Of a DNA stretch of 51,000 nucleotides, positions 43,483-51,000 are shown in pieces. Under the pieces are notes generated by a model that was not told the origin of the DNA, ran no database searches, and saw nothing but the letters and a program-made list of their open reading frames with translations. Position 1 is the first letter of the stretch; the number at the start of each line of letters is the position of its first letter. Position numbers and translations under genes: made by a program. Origin of the DNA: an uncultured bacterium (GTDB taxonomy: Bacteria; Bacillota; Clostridia; Lachnospirales; Lachnospiraceae). The stretch is from contig CAJMMS010000007.1 of assembly GCA_905214675.1 (NCBI GenBank), positions 1 through 51,000 of the forward strand, written 5' to 3'.

Positions 43483-44862
43483 ATGAAACGGAAAAAGAAA
43501 AAGCTGGTATGGATGGCAGCCTGTATCGCACTGGCGGCAGCACTTGGCGGATGTATGGAGACACCGGAGGATTCCTGTATCGTAAAAGAGAAAGAAACTG
43601 AGACAGGGAAGATTTTTTCCGGAAACGAATCCGAAGAAAATGTCAGTATCGCGGAACAGGTTCAGGCGGGGAAAGAATGGCAGCAGGAGATACGGGAAGG
43701 AGATATCACCGTCGGCATAAAGGCAGATATCGAAATGCCGGCAGGCAACAGCATGAAGATCTATACGGCACAGAGCCGCTGGTTTACGCAGGGCGATCTC
43801 GATGGCTGGCTGAAGCTTCTGACGCAGGGGCAGCCGCTGAAGGATTACGATACGGGGGAAGTACTGGGATGGAAGCCACAGGAAGAACTGAGCGGAGTCG
43901 TGTCCCTGGAGAACCGTTATGCTTCCTGGTCTGATACCGAAAATAAGAATTATATTTTTGAGATGCAGAACATAGAAGAGAATGGGGAGAAAAAAGCGAA
44001 CCTGGAGCTGCGAAGAGAAGAGAACAGTGATTATGTCCCGTGGAACCACATCGGAAACGGTACAGAACCAAAAACAAAAACCGGAAGAAAACAGATGAAA
44101 AAAGCGGCGGACCGCATGCTGGAGGAGCTTGGACTTTCAAAAGAATTACAGTATATACAGGCAGAAGCCGTGTATTGCATGACGGAAAATGTCTATACAG
44201 ATGGAACAGGAGGACTTGTCACAGAAGAAAGACCGGGCTGGCGTTTTTATTACACCAGAACGATCGAGGATGCCGCTGTCACCCACGTACAGAATAAGGT
44301 ATTGTCGGAAGGAACGCTGGAAGGACTGAATTTTGATCTGGAAAGCAGTCTTGGCATGGGGAATGACCATTTTTACAGCAGTGACAGCGAAGAAAACTGG
44401 GAGGCAAATGCACAGGCAGAAAGCTTCTGTATCACGTTTGATGAAGAAGGACTGGTGGATGTAGCCTGGATGAATCCGGTCAGTGTTGAGGCAAACGAGG
44501 GAGACGGCATCTTTTTGCTCCCGTTTTCGGATATTTTGCAGGTATTTCAGAAGTCCATAACCAAACAGTATATTCTGGAACTGTTTGCAGAACGGGATAT
44601 TCCGGCAGGGGCACAGGTTACGGAAATACGCCTTGGCTATCAGAGAGTGGAAACACAGGATAAAGATGGAAAAAACGGAAAAGAACAGATGATTCCGGTA
44701 TGGGATTTTATCGGAACGTATGACAGTGAAACGGCAGAACAGATTCTGGAAAATGTCGGAAATATCTGGGGACAGTGCTATTTGAAACAGAAAAAAACAG
44801 ACAGCCTGCTGACGATCAATGCGACCGATGGAACCGTAGTGGACTGGGGAAATGATTTGTAG
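43483..44862 (+). CDS. Lipoprotein of unknown function (DUF6034-like)
   Basis: A 459-residue lipoprotein with a basic N-terminus, hydrophobic core and lipobox LGGC (Cys24). The remainder is a beta-rich extracellular domain resembling a Lachnospiraceae family I tentatively recall as DUF6034 (low certainty). It starts 9 bases after the kinase gene, so it is probably part of the same operon and may serve as an accessory sensor or a substrate-binding partner of that kinase. Confidence 0.72.
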   Translation: MKRKKKKLVWMAACIALAAALGGCMETPEDSCIVKEKETETGKIFSGNESEENVSIAEQVQAGKEWQQEIREGDITVGIKADIEMPAGNSMKIYTAQSRWFTQGDLDGWLKLLTQGQPLKDYDTGEVLGWKPQEELSGVVSLENRYASWSDTENKNYIFEMQNIEENGEKKANLELRREENSDYVPWNHIGNGTEPKTKTGRKQMKKAADRMLEELGLSKELQYIQAEAVYCMTENVYTDGTGGLVTEERPGWRFYYTRTIEDAAVTHVQNKVLSEGTLEGLNFDLESSLGMGNDHFYSSDSEENWEANAQAESFCITFDEEGLVDVAWMNPVSVEANEGDGIFLLPFSDILQVFQKSITKQYILELFAERDIPAGAQVTEIRLGYQRVETQDKDGKNGKEQMIPVWDFIGTYDSETAEQILENVGNIWGQCYLKQKKTDSLLTINATDGTVVDWGNDL

Positions 44863-44871
44863 GGTTTCAGA

Positions 44872-44900
44872 TTGCTTTGGTCAGAAATGTCTGTTATACT
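44872..44900 (+). promoter_or_regulatory. Promoter of the serine acetyltransferase gene
   Basis: TTGCTT (44872-44877) and TATACT (44895-44900) are spaced by 17 bases, 29 bases before the start. Confidence 0.65.
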
Positions 44901-44929
44901 TAGGTATAAGATGAAAAAGGAGAAGAAAA

Positions 44930-45883
44930 ATGGAACAGAAAAAAGAAGAAATCAAAAATCTTGTCAATGATATTCTGGACAGTTATGACAAATATCCGAT
45001 CACACGGAACATTGACTGCCGGAACCGCATCAACAGCGAAAGCGTCAGTGAGATTCTGGAGATGATACGCAGGATACTTTTTCCGGGATACTTTGAAAAC
45101 AAGAATCTTCGCAAAGATTCCATCGAATATCATGTAGGAGAACTTCTGGAAAATATCGAATATAATCTGACAAAACAGGTGACCATGGCATTGCCGCATC
45201 TGGAAATCTGCCGCCAGGCATCACAGGAAACGCTGACCGGGAAAGCAAGAGAGATCACACATGCATTTCTGGCACAGATCCCGAAGCTGCGCGATGTGCT
45301 GGCAACGGATGTGCAGGCAGGTTATGAGGGAGATCCGGCAGCTTTCAATACCGATGAAGTCATCTTTTCTTATCCGGGCATGTATGCGATCACGGTCAAT
45401 CGTATCGCACATGAACTGTACCTGCTGGGCGTGCCGCTGATTCCGCGTATGATGACCGAGCATGCACACAGCCTGACCGGGATCGACATCCATCCGGGCG
45501 CATCGATCGGAGAGTATTTCTTTATTGACCATGGTACCGGTGTGGTAGTGGGAGAAACGACCGTGATCGGAAAATATGTCAAGATATATCAGGGCGTGAC
45601 ACTGGGTGCACTTTCGACCAGAGGCGGTCAGAGTCTGCGCGGCGTAAAACGTCATCCGACACTGGAGGACAATGTAACGGTGTATTCCGGTGCGTCCATT
45701 CTGGGCGGTGAGACGGTGATCGGCACCGGTGCTGTGATCGGAAGCAACGCATTTATCACTTCCTCCGTTCCGGCACAGACAAGAGTCAGTATCAAAAATC
45801 CGGAGCTGCAGTTCAAAGACCGTTCGAAGAAAGCAGCCGAACTTGGTCAGGAAGGATTTTTTAACCGCAAAGAGGAAGACTGA
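44930..45883 (+). CDS. Serine O-acetyltransferase (CysE/EpsC type)
   Basis: A 317-residue enzyme making O-acetylserine for cysteine synthesis. The N-terminal helical domain is followed by left-handed beta-helix hexapeptides (about 180-290): IHPGASIG, FIDHGTGVVVGETTVIG, QGVTLG and GASILGGETVIG. Catalytic Asp/His are in the DHG region and the HPG. Length and the MTEHAHSLTGID lead-in are typical of the longer EpsC group. It is followed 14 bases later by the M56 protease, though the two need not share a function. Confidence 0.92.
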   Translation: MEQKKEEIKNLVNDILDSYDKYPITRNIDCRNRINSESVSEILEMIRRILFPGYFENKNLRKDSIEYHVGELLENIEYNLTKQVTMALPHLEICRQASQETLTGKAREITHAFLAQIPKLRDVLATDVQAGYEGDPAAFNTDEVIFSYPGMYAITVNRIAHELYLLGVPLIPRMMTEHAHSLTGIDIHPGASIGEYFFIDHGTGVVVGETTVIGKYVKIYQGVTLGALSTRGGQSLRGVKRHPTLEDNVTVYSGASILGGETVIGTGAVIGSNAFITSSVPAQTRVSIKNPELQFKDRSKKAAELGQEGFFNRKEED

Positions 45884-45897
45884 TCGAAGGAGAAGGT

Positions 45898-47235
45898 ATG
45901 AATCACAGTCAGCATATCACCATGACACTGGCAGGAAGCGCAAGTTTCCTGCTGTGCCTGGCAGGTATCCTCCTGCTGGGAAAACGCATGAAGGAAAAAT
46001 GGAAACGAAATCTGCTTCTGCTGCCGATCTTCTTCTTTCTTGTGCCGGTGTACCGGTTCGAAAGTGATGTCGTGCCCTGGCTTCGGGATGTATTTCAGAT
46101 CCACCCGCATGAAAAAATCTCAAATGTGCGTCCGTTGATCCGGTTTGCAACAGAAAATGGCGTGCCTTATGTGACACCGGCTCTTGCACTTCTGGTAATT
46201 GTGGAAGTCGTAATGAGCATCACCGGTATCGTACTGATCGGCCGCGAAATACGAAAATACTGGAAACTGTACCAGATAATCAAGATATGCGGAAGCGATC
46301 CGATTTCACAGGAAGAAGAGGCGTTTTTTGGACGGCTTCAGGCACAGATCGGTATACGAAGGAAAATCCGTCTGTACAAATCAGACCGGACAGAAATGGC
46401 ATTTTCGATGGGAGTTCTGCACCCCGTCATCGTAGTGCCGGAAGCATATTTTACAGAGAAGGAGCAGCTTCGGGATATTTTACTGCACGAAATGGCACAT
46501 ATCCGTCACGGCGATACACTGCTTAATTTTCTGGTTATCGTGGTTGTGGCAGTGCACTGGTACAATCCGCTGGTATATCTCTATTTTACGGAAGTACGGG
46601 CACAGTTTGAATGTTATGCAGATGAGACTGCGGTAAAAGGAAAGGATCAGGAAGAAAGAACCGCATATTGCCAGTTGCTTCTTGAGATTTTGCGTCAGCA
46701 AAACCGCAGCACAAAGAATCCTTATATTTTCTGTTTTGAAGGAAACCGCAGTGAGGAAGAAGAACAGGAAAGTGAGAAAGCTATGAAAAGAATGAAAAAA
46801 AGGATCAAAGCTATTATGAAGAAGAAAAGAGTTTACAGATTACCGGCAGTACTGTTGGCTATTGCCGTCATGGGATGCGGAACCATAACCGCATTTGCCT
46901 ATGATCCAATCCCGAATGTAGGGGAGATAAGCCAGAAAGCGAAACCGGGCGATTATGATATCTTCGTACCAGAGGAAATGATAGAGACAGAAATGAAAAT
47001 GCTTTATGATGAGTGCTTTGTGGACGAAAATGGCAATGTCTATCCGATCGAAGAAAATAAGGAAAGGGCAGCCTGCAAACATACTTATGTAAATGGGGAT
47101 TATCAGAAACATAAAAAATCAGGAGCAGGGTGTCGGATGGATTATTACCATGGAAAACGCTGCAGCAAATGTGCAAATATAGTTATGGATGCAAAACCTT
47201 ATAGCAGCAGAACATGGGAAAAATGTCCACACTAA
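45898..47235 (+). CDS. BlaR1-like M56 metalloprotease
   Basis: A 445-residue membrane protease with helices at about 8-25, 38-48, 84-108 and 205-225. It has the zinc motif HEMAH (His197, Glu198, His201) and the downstream CYADE Glu. A helix near 318-338 leads to an extracellular tail (about 340-445) that is Cys-rich (CKH, RCSKC, KCPH) instead of the penicillin-binding domain of true BlaR1. It is therefore probably a sensor for something other than beta-lactams. Upon signalling, BlaR1-type enzymes inactivate the BlaI repressor, and a BlaI-like gene lies 3.2 kb downstream behind three secreted paralogues. Confidence 0.88.
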   Translation: MNHSQHITMTLAGSASFLLCLAGILLLGKRMKEKWKRNLLLLPIFFFLVPVYRFESDVVPWLRDVFQIHPHEKISNVRPLIRFATENGVPYVTPALALLVIVEVVMSITGIVLIGREIRKYWKLYQIIKICGSDPISQEEEAFFGRLQAQIGIRRKIRLYKSDRTEMAFSMGVLHPVIVVPEAYFTEKEQLRDILLHEMAHIRHGDTLLNFLVIVVVAVHWYNPLVYLYFTEVRAQFECYADETAVKGKDQEERTAYCQLLLEILRQQNRSTKNPYIFCFEGNRSEEEEQESEKAMKRMKKRIKAIMKKKRVYRLPAVLLAIAVMGCGTITAFAYDPIPNVGEISQKAKPGDYDIFVPEEMIETEMKMLYDECFVDENGNVYPIEENKERAACKHTYVNGDYQKHKKSGAGCRMDYYHGKRCSKCANIVMDAKPYSSRTWEKCPH

Positions 47236-47319
47236 AACTTAAGTCAATAGTACATAATACATAAAAATAAAGTCCTTATTTTGTTAGTTTTGCCAATTTT
47301 TTCCTGAAAAGAAATATGG

Positions 47320-47350
47320 TATGATAGTACTAAGTTTAAACAGATACTAT
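47320..47350 (+). promoter_or_regulatory. Extended -10 promoter and dyad before the secreted paralogues
   Basis: TGGTATGAT (-10 TATGAT at 47320-47325, extended) lies 60 bases before the first paralogue. ATAGTA (47324-47329) and TACTAT (47345-47350) form an inverted repeat overlapping the -10, a plausible BlaI-type operator. The arms are short, so this is tentative. Confidence 0.5.
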
Positions 47351-47384
47351 TATGCCATATTTTTTTCTGGAGGAAGGTGATTTT

Positions 47385-48314
47385 ATGGGAAAACTTAAAA
47401 AACTATTACTGGGACTGGCAGCATTTCTGGTACTGACAGCCGGAGTGAAAGCACAGGCAACGGAAAAATACTATCCAGATCCGACACAGCCATTTGCAAC
47501 AATCACGGATATGAGTGTCAGCAGCAAAACAGTACATGCAGGCGATACATTGAACTACAGTCTGACTTTGAATGATCATGATGTTGCTTCTTACTATATA
47601 TATACATCAGAAGGAAACAGATGTGAACCAAGCTATATTCAGGTGGTATGGAGTGGACCAGACAAGAAACAAAAAATTGATCGTTGGTATGAGTGGGAAG
47701 AAACAAAAGTAGGAAATAGACATATTATCAAAGATAAGATAAAAATAAGCAGGGGAAGAACTCCGGGAAAATGGAAAATAGGTGCGATCTGGATCTGGTC
47801 AAGGTCGATAGAAGATGATGGAGAAGAATTATATATTGGAAATTCAACGACAGGGGTAACCAAGGAAGACTGTACCTATACAGATATGTCAGCACTTGAT
47901 TTTACCGTAGAAGGAACAAAAGCAGATAACAAATCTCCGAAAGCTTTTTATAAATCCATGAAACTTTCAAAAAAGAAAGTGAAAAAGAATGAGAAAGTCA
48001 AATTCAGTGTCAAAGTAACAGATCAAAATAAAATAGAATCCGTTTCCTGTAGATGGATATATGTTCCAAATCGAAGGAAGAAGAGCGGAGAGTTTTATGA
48101 AGATGAAGTGGATAATACATATAAAATGAAATATAATAAAAAAACAAAATTGTATGAATACACTTTTCGAGGAAGCAAAGAGAAGAAAAGTCTTATGTAC
48201 CTGGAAAGTATTACAGTAAAAGATGAATATGGAAATAAAGAGACATATGGATTGGCGTATGGTAGTAAAAAGTGGAGAAAGGCAGTGAAAAAAATGGTGT
48301 TTTATCGAAAGTAA
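47385..48314 (+). CDS. Secreted paralogue 1, unknown function
   Basis: A 309-residue exported protein. The signal peptide is cleaved near AQA-T. Domain 1 (about 30-175) opens with FATITDMSVSSKTVHAGDT and a Trp-rich core. Domain 2 (about 190-305) contains a Lys-rich linker KSMKLSKKKVKKNEKV and an Ig-like repeat ending KKMVFYRK. No known family was recognised. It is about 70% like paralogue 2 and shares 44 identical bases near its start (47471-47514). It sits between a BlaR1-like gene and a BlaI-like gene, which suggests induced expression. Confidence 0.85.
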   Translation: MGKLKKLLLGLAAFLVLTAGVKAQATEKYYPDPTQPFATITDMSVSSKTVHAGDTLNYSLTLNDHDVASYYIYTSEGNRCEPSYIQVVWSGPDKKQKIDRWYEWEETKVGNRHIIKDKIKISRGRTPGKWKIGAIWIWSRSIEDDGEELYIGNSTTGVTKEDCTYTDMSALDFTVEGTKADNKSPKAFYKSMKLSKKKVKKNEKVKFSVKVTDQNKIESVSCRWIYVPNRRKKSGEFYEDEVDNTYKMKYNKKTKLYEYTFRGSKEKKSLMYLESITVKDEYGNKETYGLAYGSKKWRKAVKKMVFYRK

Positions 48315-48391
48315 AGAAAAAGGTGGAAGGGGGCGAAGGATTTCTTTTGCTTTCGGAAAAAAAGGAATATTAAGAACGGAAAGGGTATTTT

Positions 48392-49339
48392 ATGAAGAGA
48401 CTAAAAAGAATATTATTTGGGATGGCAGCATTTCTGGTATTGACTGCCGGGGTGAAAGCGCAGGCAGCAGAAGAATACTATCCAGATCCGACACAGCCAT
48501 TTGCAACAATCACGGATATGAGCATCAGCAGCAAAACAGTGCGTCCTGGCGATACGTTAAAGTACAGTCTGGTTTTAAATGAACATGACACGGCATCTTA
48601 CTTTGTATATACGGCAATACACAGAGAATGTACACCAGAGACGATTGCGATCAGATGGGAATCGCCGGACGGAAAACAAAAAACAACACGAGAGTATGGG
48701 TGGGAAGAGACAAAAGTCGGAAATAAACATATTATCAAAGATGAGATAAAAATCAATAAAGGGAGAAGCCCTGGAGTCTGGAAAGTAACCGGAATCTGGA
48801 TTTGTGAAGTATGTTTGGATTCTGGAGAGGATGATTCAGAGTATTTGTATATTGAAAATGCAACGACAGGGGTAACTAAGGAAGACTATACCTATACGGA
48901 TATGTCAGCACTTGATTTTACAGTAAAAGGAACAAAAGCAGATCGCAAAGCGCCGAAGGCTTCTTACAAATCTATGAAGCTTTCCAAAAAGAAAGTGAAA
49001 GAGAATGAGAAAGTCAAATTCAGTGTTAAGGTGACCGATCAAAGTCAGATAAAATCAGTTTCCTGTAGATGGAACTATGCTCCGGACAGGACAAAGAAAC
49101 ATGATGAGTATTATGCTGAGGAAGTGTATTATGACTATGAAATGAAATATAATAAAAAAACAAAAGCATATGAATGTATTCTTCGAGGCGGTTCAGGCAA
49201 AAAAAGTCTGATGTATCTGGAAAGTATTTCGGTAGAGGATGAATATGGAAATCGTACATGGTACGCTTCATATAATAGGGGAAAGAAATGGAAGAAATGG
49301 AAGAAAGCGATAAAGAAGATGGTATTCTACAGGAAATAA
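48392..49339 (+). CDS. Secreted paralogue 2, unknown function
   Basis: A 315-residue exported protein, closest relative of paralogue 1, with the same signal peptide core, FATITDMSISSKTVRPGDT start, Lys-rich hinge and KKMVFYRK end. Differences concentrate in the middle of domain 1 and in loop lengths, consistent with tandem duplication followed by divergence. It starts 78 bases after paralogue 1, behind an AAGGG-like site. Confidence 0.85.
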   Translation: MKRLKRILFGMAAFLVLTAGVKAQAAEEYYPDPTQPFATITDMSISSKTVRPGDTLKYSLVLNEHDTASYFVYTAIHRECTPETIAIRWESPDGKQKTTREYGWEETKVGNKHIIKDEIKINKGRSPGVWKVTGIWICEVCLDSGEDDSEYLYIENATTGVTKEDYTYTDMSALDFTVKGTKADRKAPKASYKSMKLSKKKVKENEKVKFSVKVTDQSQIKSVSCRWNYAPDRTKKHDEYYAEEVYYDYEMKYNKKTKAYECILRGGSGKKSLMYLESISVEDEYGNRTWYASYNRGKKWKKWKKAIKKMVFYRK

Positions 49340-49352
49340 AAGAGGAGGGAGT

Positions 49353-50345
49353 ATGATGAACAGACAAAAAAGATTTCTCACCTGTTTTTTGTTATTTTGT
49401 ATGATGATCTGTTCTGGTCTGACGGTATTTGCAAAAAAGAGAACACCGAAAATTTTTGCAACGGTTTCCGATATCAGAATCAGCAAAAAGAAAGCAAAAC
49501 CAGGGGAGGAGGTACGCTATAAATTTACAATCAAAGCACCGAAAATAACGGCATATCAAGAGTGTGAATATGGTGTGGATCACATTTTTCTGATCTGGCG
49601 TTCGCAAAAGAAACCATATCAGGAATTAAAAATGTCGATTCCATGGGATAATGGTTCAAAAAGGCATAAGGCAAATCTGAGAGTGTCCGGAAAAATCAAA
49701 ATCCGCAAAGGGATGAATGCCGGTAAATGGCAGTTAGCAGGAATTTATTTTAATTATAATGAACCGGAAACGGAAGATGGAAATAACAGTCTTTACATCC
49801 GCCATCGAAAGAATGCAAATTATAAGAAAAAACGTGATGATGAAATTCTGATGGATCTGTCTGCCGCAAGTTTTCAAGTGAGATCAAAAGCTTCGGCAGA
49901 CCATCAGGCTCCGGTTGTGGAACAATCCGGAGTGACATTTGCAAAAAATAAGAAAAACCAATGGATTCTAGGAATCCGGGTAAGCGATAAAAGTCCTTTG
50001 AAAAGTGTATCCTGTGTCTGGGAAGACCGCACTTTGAAAGGAGTCGAATCACAGGAATCCTATACAGAATACAATCTAAAATATAACAAAAAGACAAAAT
50101 TTTATGAAGCTGCGATTCCGGTACCATTAAAAGATTCGCTTACCAAAGAAAGTGTATTCAGTCAGTTACTCCAGATTAAAGCAGCAGATATTTATGGAAA
50201 CGAGGTCAGCTATTTTGTAAATGTCGGAAATCGTCAGCGGTTTGCAAAAGAACAAAAACTGGATATTCCAAATACGATTTTGTACTCCGATACAGAGATT
50301 CAAAAATATGTGGAGGAACATCCGGAAGTGCGGTATATAGAGTAA
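49353..50345 (+). CDS. Secreted paralogue 3, unknown function
   Basis: A 330-residue exported protein, more distant from the other two but with the same plan: signal peptide (cleavage near VFA), domain 1 with FATVSDIRISKKKAKPGEEV, a hinge, domain 2 with SPLKSVSCVWED and IYGNEV, and a distinct C-terminal extension of about 35 residues that ends in acidic sequence. It starts 14 bases after paralogue 2, behind GAGGAGGGAG, so it is likely co-transcribed. Confidence 0.83.
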   Translation: MMNRQKRFLTCFLLFCMMICSGLTVFAKKRTPKIFATVSDIRISKKKAKPGEEVRYKFTIKAPKITAYQECEYGVDHIFLIWRSQKKPYQELKMSIPWDNGSKRHKANLRVSGKIKIRKGMNAGKWQLAGIYFNYNEPETEDGNNSLYIRHRKNANYKKKRDDEILMDLSAASFQVRSKASADHQAPVVEQSGVTFAKNKKNQWILGIRVSDKSPLKSVSCVWEDRTLKGVESQESYTEYNLKYNKKTKFYEAAIPVPLKDSLTKESVFSQLLQIKAADIYGNEVSYFVNVGNRQRFAKEQKLDIPNTILYSDTEIQKYVEEHPEVRYIE

Positions 50346-50353
50346 AAAAACTA

Positions 50354-50382
50354 TTGACGAAAACGAACATTTTAAGTATAAT
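50354..50382 (+). promoter_or_regulatory. Promoter of the BlaI-like repressor gene
   Basis: TTGACG (50354-50359) and a perfect TATAAT (50377-50382) are spaced by 17 bases, 30 bases before the start. TGATAGTA near the start codon recurs at the paralogue promoter (47322 on), a possible shared operator element. Confidence 0.82.
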
Positions 50383-50411
50383 GGAGCAAAAAGTCTGGGA
50401 CGGGTGATAGT

Positions 50412-50801
50412 ATGAAAAAAACAGAAAAGATATTTGGATTATCAGAAACAGAATATGAAATCATGGAGTTTATGTGGCAGTCAGATCATAAGCTGACATA
50501 CAAAGAGATTTTAGATTATTTTAATACGGAAAAGAATAAAAACTGGAAAAAGCAGACGCTCAGTACATTCCTTACGATATTAAAATATGCAGGACATATT
50601 ACAGCAGAAGGTTCTGGAAGAAGATACCTGTACTCTCCGGTAAAGACCAGAGAACAGCATGTTGCATTATGGACACAGAAACTTTGCAGAGAAGAATTTG
50701 GCGGTTCGATCACCAATATTGTAAGCGCATTTTCAGGCGGCGAGCGTTTGAGTGATAAAGATATCCAGGAACTTCAGGCATTTCTGGATCAGTTCAAATA
50801 A
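50412..50801 (+). CDS. BlaI/MecI-like transcriptional repressor
   Basis: A 129-residue regulator of the BlaI/MecI/CopY family. An N-terminal winged helix (about 8-80; LSETEYEIMEFMWQSDHK, then the recognition helix KKQTLSTFLTILKYAG) is followed by a C-terminal dimerisation helix. The region that BlaR1-type proteases cleave in BlaI is present (helical dimerisation part). It probably represses the paralogue cluster and the protease gene, with the M56 protein as the signal receiver. Confidence 0.9.
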   Translation: MKKTEKIFGLSETEYEIMEFMWQSDHKLTYKEILDYFNTEKNKNWKKQTLSTFLTILKYAGHITAEGSGRRYLYSPVKTREQHVALWTQKLCREEFGGSITNIVSAFSGGERLSDKDIQELQAFLDQFK

Positions 50802-50814
50802 GAAAACAGAGCAG

Positions 50815-50845
50815 GCGGCTTCCCATTGCGGAAGCCGCATTCTTT
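50815..50845 (+). terminator. Terminator after the BlaI-like gene
   Basis: GCGGCTTCC (50815-50823) pairs perfectly with GGAAGCCGC (50830-50838) around six bases, followed by a T-rich run. Confidence 0.9.
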
Positions 50846-50849
50846 GTTC

Positions 50850-51000
50850 AAACTTGCATTTTGGGCGGAGTTCGTTTATAATTTCAAGTCGAACGCACGT
50901 GAGACTTGGCACGCGATTCTGGTCAGCTTTGCTGACATTTACCTAACAGAATCGCTGTGCATCCTCGCGGAGCGTTTATCTTAGTCGGAGATTGCACTCC
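50850..51000 (+). repeat. Dispersed structured repeat, copy C, with its own promoter
   Basis: TTGCAT (50854-50859) and TATAAT (50877-50882) with 17-base spacing form a promoter whose -35 region matches that of the tRNA-Pro gene. The sequence after it folds into strong hairpins: GCGATTCTG (50913-50921) with CAGAATCGC (50947-50955), enclosing GTCAGC-TTT-GCTGAC. Parts recur inverted at 39436-39490 (46 of 52) and at 30994-31024 (29 of 31). It is cut by the window end. It could be a MITE-like element or a structured RNA gene. Confidence 0.7.

Overview
The window reads as chromosomal DNA of a gut-type Lachnospiraceae (Clostridia, low-to-mid GC Firmicute). The grounds are the gene families seen (split transketolase, class B sortase pilus, Mgl-type sugar transporter, YesM/YesN-like signalling, BlaR1/BlaI-like pair, MoxR/DUF58/transglutaminase cluster), strong AGGAGG-type ribosome sites, and compact operons with Bacillota-style promoters. 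The genus cannot be fixed from the sequence alone.

Region 1 (1-9.6 kb): a tRNA-Pro(CGG) gene with its own promoter and terminator, then a sortase-assembled pilus operon. Its order is large tip/ancillary adhesin, SipA-like signal-peptidase homologue, FctA-like backbone pilin, class B sortase, FctB-like basal pilin, and a LytTR-type regulator. This is the order of streptococcal FCT-3/4 pilus islands. The SipA-like protein lacks both residues of the signal peptidase Ser/Lys dyad.

Region 2 (9.6-15.8 kb): a convergent split transketolase (two genes, minus strand). Then comes a plus-strand housekeeping run: acidic protein, hotdog thioesterase, Sua5/TsaC, a low-molecular-weight phosphatase homologue with Ser in place of its catalytic Cys, RpiB, Upp and dCMP deaminase, closed by a terminator.

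Region 3 (15.8-22.4 kb): a MoxR ATPase, DUF58 and transglutaminase-like membrane protein operon; then a structured leader, an ECF-type substrate-binding membrane protein, a pyridoxal/pyridoxamine kinase and a small radical SAM protein. The pairing suggests vitamin B6 uptake and salvage.

Region 4 (22.4-31 kb): an AraC-type response regulator, a YesM/LytS-like histidine kinase and a membrane-anchored sugar-binding protein, overlapping end to end and immediately upstream of mglBAC. This looks like a three-component sugar sensor controlling a glucose/galactose-type ABC importer. Next comes a 2060-residue secreted GH2 beta-galactosidase with an inserted LamG-like domain, a second LamG, Ig-like domains and a BspA-like tail. 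Extracellular galactoside cleavage and hexose import would fit together.

Region 5 (38.3-45.9 kb): a Gx-transporter family protein (minus strand), a small zinc-ribbon membrane protein, a branched-chain aminotransferase, Maf, an OmpR-type two-component system with a lipoprotein, and serine acetyltransferase.

Region 6 (45.9-51 kb): a BlaR1-like M56 metalloprotease, three tandem paralogous secreted proteins of unknown function, and a BlaI-like repressor: a candidate signal-responsive secreted-protein locus. Dispersed palindromic repeats occur at 30975-31024, 39436-39490 and 50850-51000, and a 300-bp inverted-repeat element lies at 31475-31773. No CRISPR array, rRNA, transposase or phage gene was seen.
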